The notes: a model not told the origin generated them from the letters alone. 64,000 nt of DNA from JADGNZ01 sp963715895 (GCA_963715895.1 OY970284.1:2418001-2482000), one strand, 5' to 3'; positions 8,149 to 24,763 are shown, counted from the first letter of the stretch. A program made the numbers and translations.

Positions 8149-8556
8149 TCACAGAACTGCCGGCGAGATCTTCCCCGTCACGCGCACCTTCTCGCCGAGC
8201 ATCTCGGCGCAGAATCGCGACAGCTCCTCGTTGGAGAAGTCGTCCCAGGCGCGGCAGGTCTCGTAGGTCATGAATTGCACGTCGCAACACAGCAGCGTCC
8301 CTTCCTGCTTCTGCCGCGCGAGTTGCCAGGCGTTGGCGTGTGCTTCCAGATTGGTGCGGGTCATCTCCGGCGCGTTCGCGATCGTGGCCGCGTAACGGAA
8401 GTGCAGGTCCTCGTCGTCGTCGCGGTGGAAACCGCGGCAGAAGATGCCTTTATCCGCCGCGATCCGGCAAACGGATTTCCCCTCTTCCTGCATGTCGATC
8501 AACTTCCGGCGCAGGCGCGCCACGGCGGTTTCACGTGTGACGATGGGTTCACTCAT
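8149..8556 (-). CDS. Small Cys-containing protein of the Acg/PGM1-like operon
   Basis: A 135-residue protein starting at ATG 8556 after a very good AGGAGG; the start overlaps the end of the ATP-grasp gene by eight bases. It contains six Cys residues (one in VCRI, one in IFCRG, two in LLCCD, one in ETCRAW, one in RFCAEM), and about two thirds is predicted helix. No signal peptide or membrane segment. I do not recognise the family. Because it is tightly coupled to an ATP-grasp peptide ligase, it may be a partner or an acceptor substrate; that is inference. Confidence 0.7.
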   Translation of the reverse strand: MSEPIVTRETAVARLRRKLIDMQEEGKSVCRIAADKGIFCRGFHRDDDEDLHFRYAATIANAPEMTRTNLEAHANAWQLARQKQEGTLLCCDVQFMTYETCRAWDDFSNEELSRFCAEMLGEKVRVTGKISPAVL

Positions 8557-10090
8557 CCTGACCTCCTCGGGTTTCCCGATCGAGCACTTCAATCGTGCGG
8601 TTGAAAAGGCGCTCTGCTTCCTCGCGGCTGTTGGCGATGGCGGTCATCCCAAATTTCCCGAACTCCGAGACGGCACCGATCATGTGAAAGACGACGCCAG
8701 TCGTGGTCCGGTGGTTGAAATCGAGCCGGTTCATGGTGACGATCTCGATGAGATCTTCCGGCAGCAATCCTCGGTACGCCTCCGACTGCACGTTGTCGGA
8801 TGCGCGGTAGAACTTCGGCTGCCCATCGAGGCCGTGAAGCAAGCCGGAGGTGCGATCCACCTCTCCTCCGGTGAGGAAGCGAAGGGCCAGGGTGGGATGA
8901 GTCGTTCCTCCCATCCGAAGATTGATCTCGATGGCGGACAATCGCCACGGCTCCATCGCCTCGTTTCTGGTGGCGAGGAAATCGACGGAGAGCCGGCCGA
9001 TGACGCCGCGTGCGGCCAGCGCCTGCCCGATGATCAGCGCCTGCCGCTGCAACTCGATGCGGTAGTCGTCGTCGGCCGGAAACACGCAGCCGAGGAAGAC
9101 CTGCTTGCATGGTCCGCCGAGGAGCTGTTCGTGGGTGGAGGCAAGGATCACTTCCTGCCGCGGATTGATCCGAAGCTGCACGCTCGGCGAGCGCACCTCG
9201 ATCGCTTCGATCATCTCCTCGGCCACACCACCACCGGCGGCGAATTTCGAAAGGAACGTCGCAACCGATTCCGATTCGATGGAGAAGCGCAGGTGATTGA
9301 GCGCCTGGCGGATGGAAGCAGTGTCGGCGACAGGCGGGTATTCGAAGCGCGCGATTCCTTCGCCGGAAAATCCCTCATTCAGCTTGAGCAGCGCGCGCCG
9401 AGCCTCCGGCCGGGCGGCGCGGATGGCGACGAGCGCGCTGACGATGTCGTCGATCGTGTGAAGGTCCTCGCGGCCGTATGGCCGATCGACTCCGATATCG
9501 GCGAAGAGCTTCCGCGCGCCCGACTTAGATCCGTAGGCGATCAGCCGTGGATCGGGCGCATTCAGCGGGATGTCGAGCCGGACGGCCAGTTTCCTCTCCA
9601 GAGGAGTCGAGTTGTAGACGGTGAGATAGGCGCGTTGCGAATCAGGAATGCTGGCGCGGATGCGTTCGATGACCCGAGGACGCTCGAGAATCTTTTCGGT
9701 CAGGGAGCGCGGGGAGCTGTCGTAGACGCAGAGCAGCGTCAGCCGCGCGCGGGCATGACTGGCCGGGATCCCCGCGAGAAGGTTCAGGTAGTAGTCGAGA
9801 ACGGCCGGGTGGAGCGGCTGCGAGGTGACGTAGACGACGCGCGCTTGCGGATTCCGCAGGCGCATGAGTAAAAAGAGCAGCCGCTCTTCGTACCAGTGGA
9901 TGGCCGGGATCTTGGCCATCTCCTCCTGATCGAGCGTGAGCGATGGCACGATGACGGAGGTGTAGGCCTCTTCGTCGCCCGGAAAAACGGTGTCCCACAG
10001 CGCGCCGAGCCGCGGTTTGAGACGATCAAAGGCCTCGATCTCGATTTCTTCACTGCTGGAGACGGTCGTGGCCATGGGGCAAGCCGTCAT
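8549..10090 (-). CDS. ATP-grasp peptide ligase, PGM1-related
   Basis: A 513-residue protein. The second half has ATP-grasp features: KLNEGFSGEGIARF around residues 250-265 as the nucleotide-binding lysine and glycine loop, and EINLRMGGTTHP near residue 390 supplying the Glu/Asn metal ligands. The N-terminal half, including AIHWYEERLLFLL and VVYVTSQPLHP, and the overall arrangement match the peptide ligase PGM1-related group. PGM1 joins a peptide nucleophile to a carboxylate in pheganomycin biosynthesis using ATP. The substrates here are unknown. The ATG overlaps the stop of the nitroreductase gene (ATGA) and the 3' end overlaps the small Cys protein, a strictly coupled three-gene operon. Confidence 0.75.
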   Translation of the reverse strand: MTACPMATTVSSSEEIEIEAFDRLKPRLGALWDTVFPGDEEAYTSVIVPSLTLDQEEMAKIPAIHWYEERLLFLLMRLRNPQARVVYVTSQPLHPAVLDYYLNLLAGIPASHARARLTLLCVYDSSPRSLTEKILERPRVIERIRASIPDSQRAYLTVYNSTPLERKLAVRLDIPLNAPDPRLIAYGSKSGARKLFADIGVDRPYGREDLHTIDDIVSALVAIRAARPEARRALLKLNEGFSGEGIARFEYPPVADTASIRQALNHLRFSIESESVATFLSKFAAGGGVAEEMIEAIEVRSPSVQLRINPRQEVILASTHEQLLGGPCKQVFLGCVFPADDDYRIELQRQALIIGQALAARGVIGRLSVDFLATRNEAMEPWRLSAIEINLRMGGTTHPTLALRFLTGGEVDRTSGLLHGLDGQPKFYRASDNVQSEAYRGLLPEDLIEIVTMNRLDFNHRTTTGVVFHMIGAVSEFGKFGMTAIANSREEAERLFNRTIEVLDRETRGGQDE

Positions 10091-11130
10091 GAGTGGTCCG
10101 TTTGGGCGATGACGGAGCCGACCGTCCGTCGGGGAGTCATCTGAGCGACCGGCAAAGCCGTTCCGATCCGGATGAGCAATTGCGCCGGCTTCTTCGAGTC
10201 CGCGAGCATCTTCACGCGCCCGCGCAGGCTCTTTACTTCGATGGCCTGATTGAGAAAAGAGTACTGAAGGCCGGCGTCGGTGATCGTCAGCAACAGATGC
10301 TCGAGAGCTTCACCTGCCTGGAGCAGCGAGACGCGATCGTCATCCGCACAGACGATCAAGAGCTCCGATGCGCTGTCGGCAAGGCGACGGTCCCGAGGCC
10401 CATGCCAGGCGCCTGCTTCGAATTGACGTACGAACCATGAGGCGCCGGACGCCAGGAAGCGAGGGACACCGAAGACGTCGGCGGGGATGCCGTCGGTATG
10501 CAGTCCGTCATCCGCCCGAATCCAATCGGCAACCTCGGCGCGCAATGCGGGACGGGTCATCTGAATCATCTCGGCGTAGTCGATCAGCTCCGCGGCCTGC
10601 TGCTTCTCGTCAGGCAAAACGACGTTGAACGTCTCCGGAAACCGCTCGATAACGTCGCACACGCGCGACCAGGCCTCAGGATCGATCGGCTTGTGATCGA
10701 AGATGGCGCGGTTCGTGTGCCGTCTCGGAATGGCGGCGAAGAGCGAGGAGAGGTGAGGATCGGGGAGGCATGTCTCGCAGACGGTAATGGAGGCGACCAG
10801 ATCGTGCTCCGGCCGGTCGTGGTAGCGGACGCTGGCCGTGAAACCGAAGTGCGCCGCGGCGATGCGGAAGTTGGTGATGGCGGCGCCGATGCTCATGAGC
10901 AGCTCGCGGTCGTCGGGATCGATGGTGGCGAGCCGGCGCGAGTAGTCGGCGTAAACGTCGACCCCATCGTCCGTGATGCGAAACATCCACGGCTGCGTAT
11001 TGCGGCTGGACGGCGCCAGCACGGCGAAACGCAGAAGAAACTGCATCTGATCGCGCCTCGATTCGATCTCCTCGAATTCCGACACGTCGATCCGCCACGG
11101 CGTCACTCGTGGATCAAAGGTTTCATGCAT
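10087..11130 (-). CDS. Acg-type nitroreductase-fold FMN protein
   Basis: A 347-residue protein with two half-nitroreductase lobes. The first contains LAPSSRNTQPWMFRI (about residues 38-52), the FMN-binding motif of Acg (Rv2032) and relatives. A PRRHTNRAIFDHKP segment lies mid-protein and a GEALEHLLLTITDAGL helix in the second lobe. Acg proteins hold FMN but have a lid that reduces access, and they are often induced by hypoxia. It is the first gene of the operon with the ATP-grasp ligase and the small Cys protein. A candidate operator (one mismatch to the palindrome found upstream of nifJ) is centred 80 bp upstream of the start. Confidence 0.75.
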   Translation of the reverse strand: MHETFDPRVTPWRIDVSEFEEIESRRDQMQFLLRFAVLAPSSRNTQPWMFRITDDGVDVYADYSRRLATIDPDDRELLMSIGAAITNFRIAAAHFGFTASVRYHDRPEHDLVASITVCETCLPDPHLSSLFAAIPRRHTNRAIFDHKPIDPEAWSRVCDVIERFPETFNVVLPDEKQQAAELIDYAEMIQMTRPALRAEVADWIRADDGLHTDGIPADVFGVPRFLASGASWFVRQFEAGAWHGPRDRRLADSASELLIVCADDDRVSLLQAGEALEHLLLTITDAGLQYSFLNQAIEVKSLRGRVKMLADSKKPAQLLIRIGTALPVAQMTPRRTVGSVIAQTDHS

Positions 11131-11203
11131 GCGGCTACTGTATGAACGGGCGTTCGCGCGGATGGATGGCCGGCGTCATGTGGAGGTGTGATGGCGCGCA
11201 CAC

Positions 11204-11217
11204 GTAATGGGCGTCAC
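11204..11217. promoter_or_regulatory. Candidate Crp/Fnr-type operator (GTAAT-N4-GTCAC)
   Basis: GTAAT-GGGC-GTCAC matches the GTGAY-N4-RTCAC palindrome with one mismatch and lies 80 bp upstream of the nitroreductase start. That is the same distance range as the four exact sites in this window. Confidence 0.35.
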
Positions 11218-11399
11218 CCTCCGAAGCGGACGAGCACGATGCCGCGGCGGATCTCCGTGACGGTTATCGGGACGTCGACGAAGCGGCGAATGACATCCAG
11301 GTTGGTCGGTAGCATCAGTGTCCATTCCTGACGTTTACCGCGGGATCTCTGAATGGTTTTACGGAGATTCCGGCCGCGGCCAGGCCCTACAATATGCCG

Positions 11400-12425
11400 A
11401 TGCGGTTGCGCTTCCTCCTCCCGCTCGTCGCGCTCGTCACGTTCGCCGCCTGCTCCGATCGTCAGGAAGCCGATCAGATTGGAGCGGCGCGGCGCCGGAT
11501 TCATAACGCTCCGTGTGGTTCGGCCATGGCGGTCGCTGGTGTGGCTGGTGTCAATGCCGATCCGCATCAGGTGTACCTCACCGACTGGGTGGTCATCTCC
11601 GTCTGCCACCTCGATGTGCTTCTGCATGACGCAGAGGCCCAGCAACAGCCGATTACGTTATTCATCGAGGGTCTCGATGCGGGCGTGGAGCCCTCGGGGA
11701 TGGATCTCGAGAGCGGGACGCTCACCTTCGTGCTCGATCGGAGCGAGCAGAACAAACAGATCTGGCGCCAATTTCTGTACGACCCGCTCTTCGATCCGTA
11801 CGCGGCGATGCGCGTCAGCGTGGGGGTTCGCGGGGGGCGGCCCTTGCCGCGCGCGGACGGGGCGAATATGACGCTCAAGCTGAAGAAGCTGTGGGTCGAT
11901 CGCTGGACGATGATCTGGCTGGCGCTGCTCTTCGCTCTCGCCGTCACATTGCTGGTGTATGCGCGCCGCAGCGACATGCTCCGCGACGGGCCGCCGGTCG
12001 ACGGCGTGCGGCAGCCGTACAGTCTGGCCCGCATCCAGATGGCGTGGTGGTTCTTTCTGCTCGTCATCGGGTATGTCTTCATCTGGCTGGTTACGGGCGA
12101 GCGTGACTCGATTGCGCCGTCGCTGCTCGGTCTGATGGGAATCAGCGCCGCCACCGCGCTCGCGGCGGTCGCGGTCACGAGGCCCTCGAGCGGGGGGCCG
12201 TCCGGGACGAGGGGTTTCTGGCGCGATCTCGTCACCGACGATCGCGGCGTCGTGGCGCTCGATCGCCTTCAAGTCGTCGTCTGGACGCTGGTCCTAGGCG
12301 GGATTTTCCTGACCGCGGTCCTGTGGGATCTGACGATGCCGGAGTTCAGCGCCACCATGCTGGCGTTGATGGGTGTCAGTTCGGGCACGTATATCGGCTT
12401 CAAGCTGCCGATGAATTCAGAGTAG
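11400..12425 (+). CDS. Lipoprotein/membrane protein of unknown function
   Basis: About 341 residues. MRLRFLLPLVALVTFAACS is a lipoprotein signal peptide with the lipobox Cys near residue 18. A soluble beta-rich domain covers residues about 40-160, followed by four hydrophobic helices near 170-190, 215-235, 245-265 and 295-320. YSLARIQMAWWFF and VALDRLQVVVWTL look like two versions of one repeated helix motif. I chose ATG 11400; an ATG at 11394 in frame is an alternative. A TACAAT box at 11388-11393 ends six bases before 11400, so the mRNA could be leaderless. It converges on the hybrid kinase gene with six bases between stops. Family not recognised. Confidence 0.65.
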   Translation: MRLRFLLPLVALVTFAACSDRQEADQIGAARRRIHNAPCGSAMAVAGVAGVNADPHQVYLTDWVVISVCHLDVLLHDAEAQQQPITLFIEGLDAGVEPSGMDLESGTLTFVLDRSEQNKQIWRQFLYDPLFDPYAAMRVSVGVRGGRPLPRADGANMTLKLKKLWVDRWTMIWLALLFALAVTLLVYARRSDMLRDGPPVDGVRQPYSLARIQMAWWFFLLVIGYVFIWLVTGERDSIAPSLLGLMGISAATALAAVAVTRPSSGGPSGTRGFWRDLVTDDRGVVALDRLQVVVWTLVLGGIFLTAVLWDLTMPEFSATMLALMGVSSGTYIGFKLPMNSE

Positions 12426-12431
12426 GAGTCT

Positions 12432-14639
12432 TCACGCCGCCTTCGTCGTCACAGTTCCGATCGCAAGCAGCAGCTCCCGGAGCTGGTACGGCTTCATCAG
12501 CGAGAGGATGTGGTTCTTCTCGTCGGAGAGACTCAGCTCGACATGACCGGTCGACAGGATGATCGGCAGATTGTCGTGTTCCGCGCGCAGGAGTGGAATG
12601 AGATCGACCCCATTGCCGTCGGGAAGATTCACATCGATGATGGCCACTTGCGTACGCGTCCTGCGGGCGGCGCTGCAGGCATCCCCCGCGGTGCGCACCC
12701 AAGTTGCCTCGTACCCTTCCGAATTCAGGAGCTTTTCCAAACCAGCCCCCACCGAGAGGTCGTCTTCGATGAGCAGGATGCGGGTCACGCCCGGAGTCGG
12801 GCCGACGAGGCGTGGCGTCCATGGCGATGATGCTTCCGCGGCCGGCACGACCAGATGAAAGGCCGATCCCCCTTCCACGCGGTTCTCAGCCGTGAGAGTG
12901 CCTCCCTGTCCTTCCATGAGACGGCGAGCGATCGCCAGACCCAGTCCTGTGCCGTTCCGCTTCGTCGTGTAGAGCGGTTCAAAGATGCGATCGAGCGTCT
13001 GCGGCGGAATGCCGGGGCCATCGTCATAGACGGAGATGCGCACGAGATCCTCGGCAGTAAGTGAGACACCGACGTGGATCGTGCCGCTGCCGTCGATGGC
13101 TTCGCGCGCGTTGAAGACGAGGTTGGTGATCACCTGTTCGAGATGCTCGTGGTCCCCCCTGATGAAACGCACGCCCGGGTCCAAAGAGTTGCTGAGAGCG
13201 ATCGAGGGGGGAAGGGAAGCGGCCAATTGGCCGAAAAGCGTCGGCAGCCACTGCAAGGCATCGATGGGGGAGAGCTGTGGCTCCTTCGGATTGGCGAAAC
13301 GAAGAACTTCCTGAGAGGCGCGTTTGCCGCGGCCGATGGCCCGGGTGATGTGGCCGAGGGCGTTGCTCACGGAGGGTTCGATCGAATCGTTGCGCCCGAT
13401 CACTTCCACGAACGGCTGGATGCCCATGAGCACGTTGTTGAATTCGTGCGCGAGCGATGCCGCGACCTGTCCCAGGCTGCTCATCCGCTTCGATTCTTCC
13501 AGCTTGCGGGCGATGGTCCGGTGCTCCGTTACGTCGCGGGCCATGCCGATCGTGCCGGCCACTACGCCGTTAACGTAGCGCGGCTGCCACGATACCTCGA
13601 CCGTGACCACGGCCCCCGAGGCCGCCGGGAGGTCATACTCCCGGATGATTCCGTCCTTTCCGCCGAGTGCCTGTTCGAAGTGGTCGGTTGCCGCCGGAAC
13701 CGAGTGCGCCATGAATAGCTCCGCGAAGGGGCGGCCGATCCATTCCTCGACACGATATCCGGTGCTTCGCTCGAAGCTGTGGCTCAACGACAGGAACCGC
13801 CCCTCGCGATCGACGGTATAGAGGATTTCGCTGACGTCTTCGACCAGCTCGCGGTAGCGCTGTTCGGATGCTTCGAGTGCCTGTTGTGCGCGAACGCTTT
13901 CGGTGATGTCGCGTGCGATCACCTGGATGGCGTCCCGGTTTCCGTAGCGGAGCGGGAGCGCGGCAACCTCCACGTCCAAAGGCGAGCCGTCTACACGACG
14001 ATACGTTTCGCGGCAGTACGGCATGCTCTCTCGGGTGCGGAGCCGCGCCAGCCGCTCGCGTGCGCACTCCTGGCTCACTGGATCAACGAACGAGAACGCG
14101 TTCCGGCCGATGATCTCTGCTTCGCTCCTGGCCCCCAGTAGTTGAACGAAGGCTTGATTGACGTAGACATAGGTTTCATCGACGCAGACGCCGATGCAAT
14201 CGGGCGACAGCTCCACCATCCGCCGAAAATTCTCGCGGTTCTCCAGAGAGGCCGCCTCGGCCTCGCGCTCGCGGGTGATGTCGACCATGACCCCGAACAG
14301 TTCGACGGGCACGCCGTCGACGCAGTGGACGTTGACGTAGTCGCGAAGCCACACCGTGCGGCCATCGGCGGCCATGAGCCGGTAGACCAGCTCGTGATCG
14401 CGTCCCGCCAGCGACTCGTTGTGGCAGATCATGGCCACGTGCCGGTCATCCGGATGGAGGTGCTCGGCCCAGAAGTTTGGCTCCAGCCACCGCTCGGCCG
14501 GATAGCCGAGAAGCGTTTCCGCCGCGGGGTTGACGTATGTGAAGAGAAAGGTTTGCACGGAGGCGGACCATGCGATTGCCGGCATTGCGTCAAGCAGACG
14601 CGACCGGCGCTGATCGGGGCATTCAATCATTGCGCTCAT
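12432..14639 (-). CDS. Hybrid sensor histidine kinase, three PAS domains plus receiver
   Basis: 735 residues in the order PAS (about 10-120), PAS (about 130-245), PAS (about 255-370), HisKA with phospho-acceptor His398 in LAHEFNNVLMGI, HATPase (about 495-605, with NLVFNAREA, DDGPGIPP and GTGLGLAI), and a C-terminal receiver (about 620-735, IEDDLS start and acceptor Asp in IIDVNLPDGNG). No membrane helix, so it senses in the cytoplasm. The HEFNN form of the H-box is typical of NtrB-like kinases. No response regulator gene is adjacent. The ligand is unknown. Confidence 0.85.
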   Translation of the reverse strand: MSAMIECPDQRRSRLLDAMPAIAWSASVQTFLFTYVNPAAETLLGYPAERWLEPNFWAEHLHPDDRHVAMICHNESLAGRDHELVYRLMAADGRTVWLRDYVNVHCVDGVPVELFGVMVDITREREAEAASLENRENFRRMVELSPDCIGVCVDETYVYVNQAFVQLLGARSEAEIIGRNAFSFVDPVSQECARERLARLRTRESMPYCRETYRRVDGSPLDVEVAALPLRYGNRDAIQVIARDITESVRAQQALEASEQRYRELVEDVSEILYTVDREGRFLSLSHSFERSTGYRVEEWIGRPFAELFMAHSVPAATDHFEQALGGKDGIIREYDLPAASGAVVTVEVSWQPRYVNGVVAGTIGMARDVTEHRTIARKLEESKRMSSLGQVAASLAHEFNNVLMGIQPFVEVIGRNDSIEPSVSNALGHITRAIGRGKRASQEVLRFANPKEPQLSPIDALQWLPTLFGQLAASLPPSIALSNSLDPGVRFIRGDHEHLEQVITNLVFNAREAIDGSGTIHVGVSLTAEDLVRISVYDDGPGIPPQTLDRIFEPLYTTKRNGTGLGLAIARRLMEGQGGTLTAENRVEGGSAFHLVVPAAEASSPWTPRLVGPTPGVTRILLIEDDLSVGAGLEKLLNSEGYEATWVRTAGDACSAARRTRTQVAIIDVNLPDGNGVDLIPLLRAEHDNLPIILSTGHVELSLSDEKNHILSLMKPYQLRELLLAIGTVTTKAA

Positions 14640-14823
14640 TTATAGAAACCCTGCATTCTGTAATGCGTCGACCTAATGAGAATGAGGACGGATATATTCC
14701 TCCTGCTCAGTGTGGTTGAGGCGAGCTCGGCCAAATGTGGAAATAAACATCTCCGCCCTATGTCTTCTATTGTGTACGGCATTCCTGCCGGTCAGAACAT
14801 CGGGCATCAAGAGGAGATCGTCT

Positions 14824-15279
14824 ATGCCATACGTAGCATTGGAGTGGGACCACAAGATCGGGCGGCCGGTCATTCAGTGGTTGGTGGTGAAGTGTCAGAG
14901 CGTCGGACAGAAATTCGGAGGCCCTCAGGCGCTCCCGCCGCGCCGCGACGTCGCCTATTTCGTCAATGAAGAGTCCGCCGAGCGCGACGCCAAAGCCTTT
15001 GCTGAGTACAAGACCAGCCTGGACAATGGCGGCGAGGCTTCCGGGAAATTGGGGAAAGCAGAGGCATACAGCAAGAGACACGCTGCCTTCTCCTGGGATC
15101 ACAACATCTTCAATCCCATCGTGCAGTGGGCTGTGCTGGAGTGGAATGGCGAGAATCCGGAGGGTGAGAGTTTCCGCAATGACGTGGCCTACTTCCTCGA
15201 TCCGGAAACAGCCGAGGCGGATGCCCGCGCCTTCCGCGTCCTTCGCGACGAGCTCGTAGCCAGTAAAAAGGCTGCGTAG
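14824..15279 (+). CDS. Hypothetical protein with two copies of a WDH motif
   Basis: 151 residues starting at ATG 14824 after AGAGGAGA. The protein is an internal duplication. ALEWDHKIGRPVIQW near the start is echoed by SWDHNIFNPIVQW near residue 90, and each is followed by RRDVAYFVNEESAERDA or FRNDVAYFLDPETAEADA. Each half is therefore about 70 residues. No signal or membrane segment. Family and function unknown. It sits between two large kinases but has no visible link to either. Confidence 0.65.
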   Translation: MPYVALEWDHKIGRPVIQWLVVKCQSVGQKFGGPQALPPRRDVAYFVNEESAERDAKAFAEYKTSLDNGGEASGKLGKAEAYSKRHAAFSWDHNIFNPIVQWAVLEWNGENPEGESFRNDVAYFLDPETAEADARAFRVLRDELVASKKAA

Positions 15280-15286
15280 AAGTGGT

Positions 15287-15395
15287 TTCGCGGTCTCGCG
15301 GGTGCGCGGTCTCGGAGTGACGTCGCTCCTGATGACCGGCACCGCGAGACCGCACGTCGAGACCTCCCAAACCGCGAGACCGCGCAACCTCGGGA
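15287..15395. repeat. Family C palindromic repeat (accgcgagaccgcg type)
   Basis: The intergenic DNA is built of alternating GCGGTCTCG and CGAGACCGC-like words in both orientations and can fold into long imperfect hairpins. The same vocabulary fills 38483-38645 and appears within the 5' end of cheB at 25788-25819. Confidence 0.6.
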
Positions 15396-15532
15396 CGCCG
15401 CAACCGCACCTGCCGCCCTCATCCATGGTCTGAAATCTGCATTTCTGCCGCGCGGCGGCTCTCTTCTGGAGCGCCAGGGTTTCAGCCTGACCAGCATTCA
15501 GCAGGACTGCGTCATCGGAGGACCAGCGCGTC

Positions 15533-22801
<7,269 letters not shown>

Positions 22802-22837
22802 ATCGAAATCGTAGCGTCGGCGTTGGGGCCGCCGGCA

Positions 22838-23170
22838 CTACTGTAGATCGAGCCAACCGATGATTGTCACTTCACCGCGGTGTGCTGTGTTCAGAACTTC
22901 TCGCAGACGGTCAAGCAGTTCGCGCAAATCGGCGAGGCGAGTGGTGCGGCCTCGCAACACAATGACTGCGATGTCTAACGCAGCGATGTTCTGCTGGTAG
23001 GGCAGTTTCGTGTCGACGGTGAGGAAAACGTCGAATTCTGCCGCGGCTCGCGGCAGAATCGATCCGTCATCCAGCTCTTGCCATCCAAGCTGTTTGACGG
23101 TCCTCGCGTCGTGCGGATGGAGATCACGCAGAATCCGCCAGTCGACGCACTCGTCAACCAGCACCCTCAT
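22838..23170 (-). CDS. DUF5615 PIN-like toxin
   Basis: 110 residues opening MRVLVDECVDWRI, the DExxx start of DUF5615 PIN-like proteins, with the second acidic site in FLTVDTKLPYQQN and a later VIVLRGR strand. These proteins are predicted metal-dependent RNases and are usually encoded downstream of a DUF433 antitoxin. The ATG overlaps the stop of the upstream DUF433 gene by four bases, the standard arrangement. The pair sits convergently just after the giant kinase gene. Confidence 0.8.
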   Translation of the reverse strand: MRVLVDECVDWRILRDLHPHDARTVKQLGWQELDDGSILPRAAAEFDVFLTVDTKLPYQQNIAALDIAVIVLRGRTTRLADLRELLDRLREVLNTAHRGEVTIIGWLDLQ

Positions 23171-23466
23171 CCTGCGTAGGCGAGCACCCGGGCTTTTGTT
23201 TCCTCGAGGAAGGCGATGACTTGTTCCCGGGTGACCGAGGGAAAGCCTTCGAGGAAGTCGTCGATGGAGTCGCCGGCCTCGAGATATTCGATGAGAGTTT
23301 GCGCAAGGACCCGAGTTCCCTTGAAGACGGGCGCGCCGCTCATCACGCTGGGTTGGGCAGAGATCACAGAGCTTTCCTGCGCGAAGAGACGAGACGCGAG
23401 TTCCAAGCGTTCGTTCTCCGGCAGGAGGAGCACGTCATTCAGGAGGGCTGCGGCATCGTGGCTCAT
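23167..23466 (-). CDS. DUF433 antitoxin
   Basis: 99 residues from ATG 23466. The C-terminal half carries the DUF433 signature: VMSGAPVFKGTRVLAQTLIEYL followed by GDSIDDFLEGFPSVTREQVIAFL, a winged-helix-like DNA-binding fold. The N-terminal 35 residues (NDVLLLPENERLELASRL) resemble the extra helix of addiction-module proteins. It should bind the operon promoter and neutralise the DUF5615 partner. Confidence 0.8.
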   Translation of the reverse strand: MSHDAAALLNDVLLLPENERLELASRLFAQESSVISAQPSVMSGAPVFKGTRVLAQTLIEYLEAGDSIDDFLEGFPSVTREQVIAFLEETKARVLAYAG

Positions 23467-23707
23467 TGAACGGAGTTTAGCGCACCGCGAAAGGGTCGCG
23501 CATTTTCTGATCACCAACAACTGTCGTGGCGACTCGGCGCGCAAACATCTCGCGGTGCACGTTGAGTAAGCCTTTGTTCCGAAAGACTTTCGGTTGCTTC
23601 GACATCCTGATCCGTGATTATAGCGAACCAGCCCGTGTCCTTCCGAACGCGGCTGTGGATACTCATCAATGAACGACTAGTGAACAGCGTTTCTCGTCGT
23701 CCTGTGG

Positions 23708-24640
23708 TTACTGAGGAGTGTCCGAGGGAGACACGACTTCCGTCGGTTCGGCGACAGAGGCCGGAGTCTCCGCGGGGAGCACACGCTCCGTCAGTGCCAC
23801 GAACGATGCGAGAAACCAGCAGGCGGTGATCGGAGTGGCGATGTTCTGCACCCAGGAGCCCGCCCCGTCAATCCCCGCCACCTTTTCGGCGATGGTGAGG
23901 ATGATCCCTATGCCGAGGAAGATGAGAGTGGGGATCAGCGCGGTGACGAAGTGAATGCCGAAGTTGTTCATCAGTTGCGACCAGCCAATGTACAGGGAAT
24001 CACGCACCGAGGCCTCGGGAATCGCAATGCAGACGACTTCGGACTTCATCGACATGAGCCATCCGAGCAGGATCGTAATCATGAGGATGACCGCGGACAA
24101 ACAACTGATCGCGATCGACCCGGCGGACTTGGATCCGAGCAGGAAAGGACCGAGGAACAGGACCGCTGGAGACAACGAGATCGCACCGACGACCAGATCA
24201 ACCTGAAGAACGCGCCACCATCCTGTGCGGCCCCCGGCGATCCACTCCCGCAGGCGGAAGACGCGAAAGGCTGCCACAGGGGGGCGAGGCATCGCCGGCA
24301 GGGCGGCACGATAGCCGTCGAGATAGACGCGTATGTTCGCCGCGGAGACGAATGCGCTGACGGTCATTGCAACCGCGATGATGAGCAACGCCGCCGCGAC
24401 GATGACCAGGATGCTGAGAGCGGTGTAACGTTTCAACAGGTCTTCAATGCGGCTGCTGAATTTGGATAGATCGATGCTTGAGAATCCGACCGCCGCGACC
24501 AGCCCGAGGCCCGCGGCAGCCGCCAGCAACGTCCCCGCTCCGCGCAGCAGGAGCGCCGGCCAGTTGGCGACCATGTTGTTGAAACCAAGCCGCACCATGT
24601 CGGTCGCGGTGCCGCGCGGTGGTCGGAATGGGACGAACAT
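23708..24640 (-). CDS. Polytopic membrane protein of unknown function
   Basis: 310 residues from ATG 24640, which follows GGAGGAG. Six hydrophobic segments lie at about residues 28-50, 75-100, 155-180, 190-215, 245-270 and 275-295. There are hydrophilic loops with RPPVAAFRVFRLREW between helices 2 and 3, and a soluble Glu/Pro/Thr-rich tail. The overall pattern resembles DUF975- or YciC-like membrane proteins, but no motif proves it. It is divergent from cheR. Confidence 0.65.
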   Translation of the reverse strand: MFVPFRPPRGTATDMVRLGFNNMVANWPALLLRGAGTLLAAAAGLGLVAAVGFSSIDLSKFSSRIEDLLKRYTALSILVIVAAALLIIAVAMTVSAFVSAANIRVYLDGYRAALPAMPRPPVAAFRVFRLREWIAGGRTGWWRVLQVDLVVGAISLSPAVLFLGPFLLGSKSAGSIAISCLSAVILMITILLGWLMSMKSEVVCIAIPEASVRDSLYIGWSQLMNNFGIHFVTALIPTLIFLGIGIILTIAEKVAGIDGAGSWVQNIATPITACWFLASFVALTERVLPAETPASVAEPTEVVSPSDTPQ

Positions 24641-24763
24641 CGCTCCTCCGTTCTCGGACGCGATTCTGGTCTGGATTGCTGGGGGATGGACCTGAATGGC
24701 AAGTGTATACCGGTCGATCCGACCACCTCGGGTTTGAGCACGCCGTTTGCTCTGTAGCGGCCA

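Noticed and set aside
11214..11315. 33-residue minus-strand ORF (MLPTNLDVIRR...)
   Set aside because: Possible, but too short, without a clear ribosome binding site or recognisable family, and it contains part of the operator region upstream of the nitroreductase operon.
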